Below are positions 61,056 to 64,000 of a stretch of 64,000 nucleotides of DNA, one piece after another. Positions within the stretch are counted from its first letter, which is position 1. Every line of letters begins with the position of its first letter. This DNA is from JARRQJ01 sp963761035 (GTDB lineage Bacteria; Pseudomonadota; Gammaproteobacteria; DRLM01). The translations under genes and the position numbers were made by a program. The DNA is taken from contig CAVXFH010000002.1 of the NCBI GenBank assembly GCA_963761035.1, positions 1,240,001 through 1,304,000 of the forward strand. Direction: 5' to 3'. The notes under the pieces were generated by a model. That model ran no database searches. It had not been told where the DNA came from and saw nothing but the letters and a program-made list of their open reading frames with translations.

Positions 61056-63065
61056 CTAAAAGAGTCCCAAAAAACCTTTTTTTCTGGCGGGATAGGTCTT
61101 CAGAACCTGCACAATATCGTGGTGGCCAGCGGCCTCCGCCAGGCTGCGAGCCTGTTCGCGCTTCAGATTGCGGACATCAACGTCCGCGCCGCGCTCCAAC
61201 AGCAATTGTACGATTTGCTTATAGCCGCCCGCGGCGGCCAGCATTAACGCGGTGTTGCCGCGTTCATTTTTCGTGTCGACTTGAGCCCCCGCCGCGAGCA
61301 GGCGCTGCACTACCGCCGTATGACCGCCGTCCGCCGCCAACAGCAAGGGGGTATTCCCCTGCGCAGTGACATGCTTGATGTCGCTGCCGTTTTGCAGCAA
61401 GACCGTCACCGCAGCCGCGTGACCTTGTTGCGCGGCGCGGGACAAGGGGGTGTAACCGTCCTGGTCGGCCATTGCGTTGGTATGATGATCCGTCAGGGTC
61501 TCCAGCGCCTCCACCGTACCGTTATCGGCGGCATACCACAAGGCGCTGCGACCGGTATTATCCAAGGAATCGAGACGTGCGCCGTGTTTCAACAACATTC
61601 GCAGCAACGAGACATCGCCCCGCAGCGCCGCCATCATCAAGGGTGTCTGGCCGTTGTTGCGAGCCATATTTACATCGACACCGGCGTTCAATAAGGCGCT
61701 TACCGCCGGCTCATGGCCGCCTGTTACCGCATACAATAACGCGGTTTCACCATTGTCCTGTTGCAAAGCGGCCGCCGCGCCGCCGGCCAGCAGCGCATTC
61801 ACCGCCTCCAGGCGACCATATTGTGCCGCCCACATCAAGGACGTCTTGCCGTTACCCTGTTTGTCATTGGGATCAGCGCCCTTGGCCAACAAGGCCTTGA
61901 TGATGCCGTCGTAACCGCGCCATGCCGCACGACTTAGTGCGGTATGCCCCTCTTCATCGCGCAGCCCGATCTCCACACCCTTGGCCAACAAGGCCCGAAC
62001 CACATCGTCTTGACCGCGCCAGACGGAAATCATCAACGGCGACCAACCCTGGTAAGGTCGATCGCCGTTCGCCAATACCGGTTCGGGCTCAGCCTCGATG
62101 ATGGCGGCGGTTTTTGTCTTTTCCTGTCCTTCCACTTTTGCGCCGGCTGCGACGAGGCGAAAGACGATATCTTTGTAGCCGCGCGACTGCGCATACTGTA
62201 CCGCAGTCCAGCCACGCTGATTCCGCGCGTTGATATCTGATTTGGCTTTAAGCAGGTCGCCCACCGCCTCAACATCCCCCTGGGTTACCGCCAGCAGTAA
62301 TGGCGTATTGCCGTTTGCGTCGCTGGTCTTGACGTCGGCGCCACCGGCCACCAGACGTCTGACTATGTTCTCGTGACCTTCCCGCACCGCCAAAATCAAG
62401 GCGCTGTCCTGATAACGATCCTTAATGTTGGGATCGGCTCCGGCGCGCAACAACATATCCACCACATCGTCATGACCCGCCTCCGCCGCTTCCATCAAAG
62501 GTGTACGACCGTAACCATCCGCGGCGTTGATATCGGCGCCGCGCACGATCATTGCCGGCACCTGGTTGGTTTCGCCCCGGCGCACCACATCCAGCATTTC
62601 CTGCGCCGTAGGTTTGGCAGCGTTCGCGATCTCGCGCAACTTGGCGACGGCCATATCATATCCCTGAGCGGCCGCCAGCTTAAACCACTGCTCGGCCATA
62701 ATATGATCCAGATTTACGCCCCAACCGTTGTCGTACATCATGCCGAGGTTGTATTGCGCCTTGGCGTATCCCTGATCCGCGGCACGCTTTAACCAAAGCA
62801 CCGCGGCCTCATGGCTCTTTTCAACGCTGGTGCCCATGCGATAAAAGCCCGCAAGCCGATATTGCGCCTCCGCATTGCCTTTTTCCGCCAAAGGCTTTAA
62901 CAATTGCACGGCTCGCGCGTAATCCTTAACGCGCACGGCGATATCGACTTGGTCCAAGTTGCCGCCGAACGCTGATAAGGTCAGCGCCAGAAATAAACAC
63001 AAAGAGCGGGTTACAAGGATGCCGCTATGTATAGATATAAGCTTTTTAGTGATCGATCCATCCAT
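61056..63065 (-). CDS. Sel1- and ankyrin-repeat protein, exported
   Basis: A 669-residue protein. A signal peptide (TRSLCLFLALTLSAFG) precedes two or three Sel1-like repeats (about 60-150: AEAQYRLAGFYRMG and AKAQYNLGMMYDNGWGV), then about 14 ankyrin repeats (about 165-655), typical units being GRTPLMEAAEAGHDDVVDMLL and GNTALMLAAAGGYKQIVQLLL. Such proteins act as periplasmic interaction scaffolds; the partner is unknown. Its start is 2 bases after the flavoprotein stop, so the two are co-transcribed. Confidence 0.92.
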   Translation of the reverse strand: MDGSITKKLISIHSGILVTRSLCLFLALTLSAFGGNLDQVDIAVRVKDYARAVQLLKPLAEKGNAEAQYRLAGFYRMGTSVEKSHEAAVLWLKRAADQGYAKAQYNLGMMYDNGWGVNLDHIMAEQWFKLAAAQGYDMAVAKLREIANAAKPTAQEMLDVVRRGETNQVPAMIVRGADINAADGYGRTPLMEAAEAGHDDVVDMLLRAGADPNIKDRYQDSALILAVREGHENIVRRLVAGGADVKTSDANGNTPLLLAVTQGDVEAVGDLLKAKSDINARNQRGWTAVQYAQSRGYKDIVFRLVAAGAKVEGQEKTKTAAIIEAEPEPVLANGDRPYQGWSPLMISVWRGQDDVVRALLAKGVEIGLRDEEGHTALSRAAWRGYDGIIKALLAKGADPNDKQGNGKTSLMWAAQYGRLEAVNALLAGGAAAALQQDNGETALLYAVTGGHEPAVSALLNAGVDVNMARNNGQTPLMMAALRGDVSLLRMLLKHGARLDSLDNTGRSALWYAADNGTVEALETLTDHHTNAMADQDGYTPLSRAAQQGHAAAVTVLLQNGSDIKHVTAQGNTPLLLAADGGHTAVVQRLLAAGAQVDTKNERGNTALMLAAAGGYKQIVQLLLERGADVDVRNLKREQARSLAEAAGHHDIVQVLKTYPARKKGFLGLF

Positions 63066-63067
63066 TC

Positions 63068-64000
63068 TCAGGCCGTTCCATACTTGGTTTCCACCTCGAT
63101 ACCGATGGTCTTTAGAAATGCAGTGGGCAGCACGCCGCCAGCGCAGACGATAACCGCGTTGTTGGGCAGATCAACGCACTGGCCATTATGATCCAACTTG
63201 ACGCCGTCGGAGGTGATCTCCCTGACTTCGGACTGCAGCATCACCCGCAGGCGACCGGCAGCCGCCGCCTCTTGCACCTTCTGCCGATTCTTCTCCTTGC
63301 TGCGGGAAAAGGCCGCGGCGCGATACGACAACGTCACGGTGGTATCCGGTTCGGCGGCGATACAGGCGGCGGCCTCCAAGGCGCTGTCTCCACCGCCCAC
63401 CACCAGCACATGCCGGCCGCGATACTGTTCCGGATCGATTAAGTGGTAAACGACTTTCGACAAGTTCTCGCCCGGCACGCCGAGCCGGCGCGGCGTGCCG
63501 CGCCGCCCGATGGCAAGCAATATTGCGTGCGTCTGGTAACTGCCGCGGCTAGTCTTAACGCAATATCCGTCACCACTTTTATGAATCTCTTCCACACGCT
63601 CGCCTTCATTGATCTTAAGACCGGTCTTGCGTTGCACTTCTCGCCATAGGGCCAACAACGCCTCCTTACTCGTCTCGGCAAGTTTTACCTTGCCAAAAAG
63701 GGGCAGATTCATGGGCGCGGTCATGACTATTTTGCCGCGCGGGTAATGCGCCACCGTGCCGCCCACGTTGTCCTGTTCGAGAGTGACGAAACGCAATTTG
63801 CTTTCCATAGCCGCCAGCGATGCGGCGAAACCGGCGGGGCCCGCACCCACGATCACCACATGCAATCCTTGGCCTTTGCCGATGCCCCTCAATTTAACGA
63901 TGGACGCCATGGCCTGCCGGCCTTGCTCCACGCTGTTGCGTATCAAGCCCATCCCGCCCAACTCACCGGCAATGAAAATACCGGGCACGTTGGTCTCAAA
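63068..64000 (-). CDS. NAD(P)/FAD-dependent oxidoreductase, tandem flavoprotein fusion (5' end outside window)
   Basis: Open from the window edge; about 310 residues visible. At the N-terminal edge FETNVPGIFIAGELGGMG then LIRNSVEQGRQAMASI resembles the C-terminal end of a thioredoxin-reductase-like domain. A second module follows: VVIVGAGPAGFAASLAAM (FAD), LLAIGRRGTPRRLG and VLVVGGGDSALEAAACIA (NAD(P)H). The CxxC disulfide site is absent in the visible module. The full protein is therefore a likely fusion of two such modules. Substrate unknown. Just upstream of the ankyrin gene. Confidence 0.85.
   Translation of the reverse strand, partial: FETNVPGIFIAGELGGMGLIRNSVEQGRQAMASIVKLRGIGKGQGLHVVIVGAGPAGFAASLAAMESKLRFVTLEQDNVGGTVAHYPRGKIVMTAPMNLPLFGKVKLAETSKEALLALWREVQRKTGLKINEGERVEEIHKSGDGYCVKTSRGSYQTHAILLAIGRRGTPRRLGVPGENLSKVVYHLIDPEQYRGRHVLVVGGGDSALEAAACIAAEPDTTVTLSYRAAAFSRSKEKNRQKVQEAAAAGRLRVMLQSEVREITSDGVKLDHNGQCVDLPNNAVIVCAGGVLPTAFLKTIGIEVETKYGTA

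Noticed and set aside
1..64000. tRNA, rRNA, CRISPR arrays, insertion sequences
   Set aside because: No tRNA cloverleaf, rRNA conserved segment, regularly spaced repeat or transposase was recognised on reading the intergenic regions.

Overview
The window looks like a chromosomal segment of an autotrophic gammaproteobacterium. The zapA - 6S RNA - 5-formyl-THF cyclo-ligase order, the ygfB-pepP pair, divergent ilvA/rpiA and YqiC-type ubiK are gammaproteobacterial. The red-type RuBisCO operon with CbbX and CbbR, an unusual cbb3-type oxidase and polyamine synthesis through SpeA fit a chemolithoautotroph. A member or relative of the Chromatiales/Acidiferrobacterales is my best guess, at low confidence. 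I see no tRNA, rRNA, CRISPR array or insertion sequence.

Layout. 1-6.7 kb: housekeeping genes (pepP, ygfB, zapA, 6S RNA, fau, EVE protein, a lysine-rich histone-H1-like protein, ilvA, rpiA). 6.7-8.5 kb: a translationally coupled DUF2844/DUF3443 pair whose second member carries two aspartic-protease-like motifs. 9-15.3 kb: a giant flavin/Fe-S dehydrogenase, a YqaA-like membrane protein, a ClC antiporter and hemJ. 15.34-15.81 kb: an AT-rich intergenic region with a cluster of DnaA boxes, GATC sites and an 11-bp tandem repeat, which resembles a replication origin. 15.8-20.4 kb: priA, argS and a SPOR protein. 20.4-24.6 kb: an alpha-E / circularly permuted ATP-grasp pair divergent from an Anbu proteasome-like protease, followed by a decayed zinc-metallopeptidase gene. 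24.7-28.4 kb: a PilZ-DUF1631-GGDEF-EAL protein.

29-31.9 kb: speA and speE, divergent. 31.9-37.7 kb: the carbon-fixation locus, cbbL-cbbS-cbbX-orf-aldolase, with cbbR divergent. 37.9-40.3 kb: a double-CDGSH protein, a tfoX-like gene remnant, and glnK-amtB with sigma54/NtrC-type signals. 40.6-42.6 kb: ubiK and comM. 42.6-46 kb: a molybdate transport operon (modA, TOBE protein, modB, modC) with small ORFs on both sides. 46.3-49.4 kb: a cbb3-type oxidase in which CcoN, CcoO and a diheme c module are one polypeptide, followed by a separate single-TM subunit. 49.7-58.6 kb: phospholipase A, a DMT transporter and an RND efflux operon ending in its TetR/AcrR regulator, with an AcrR-like operator at the operon promoter. 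58.7-64 kb: YciA thioesterase and acyl-CoA ligase, an ankyrin/Sel1 periplasmic protein and a truncated flavoprotein that appears to be a tandem fusion.

The main themes are carbon fixation with nitrogen and molybdenum supply, respiration with a rearranged cbb3 oxidase, and envelope functions. The items most worth follow-up are the oriC-like region, the fused oxidase, the Anbu/ATP-grasp cluster with its decaying peptidase, and the DUF3443 putative protease. Two pseudogenes were found only by reading across frames.
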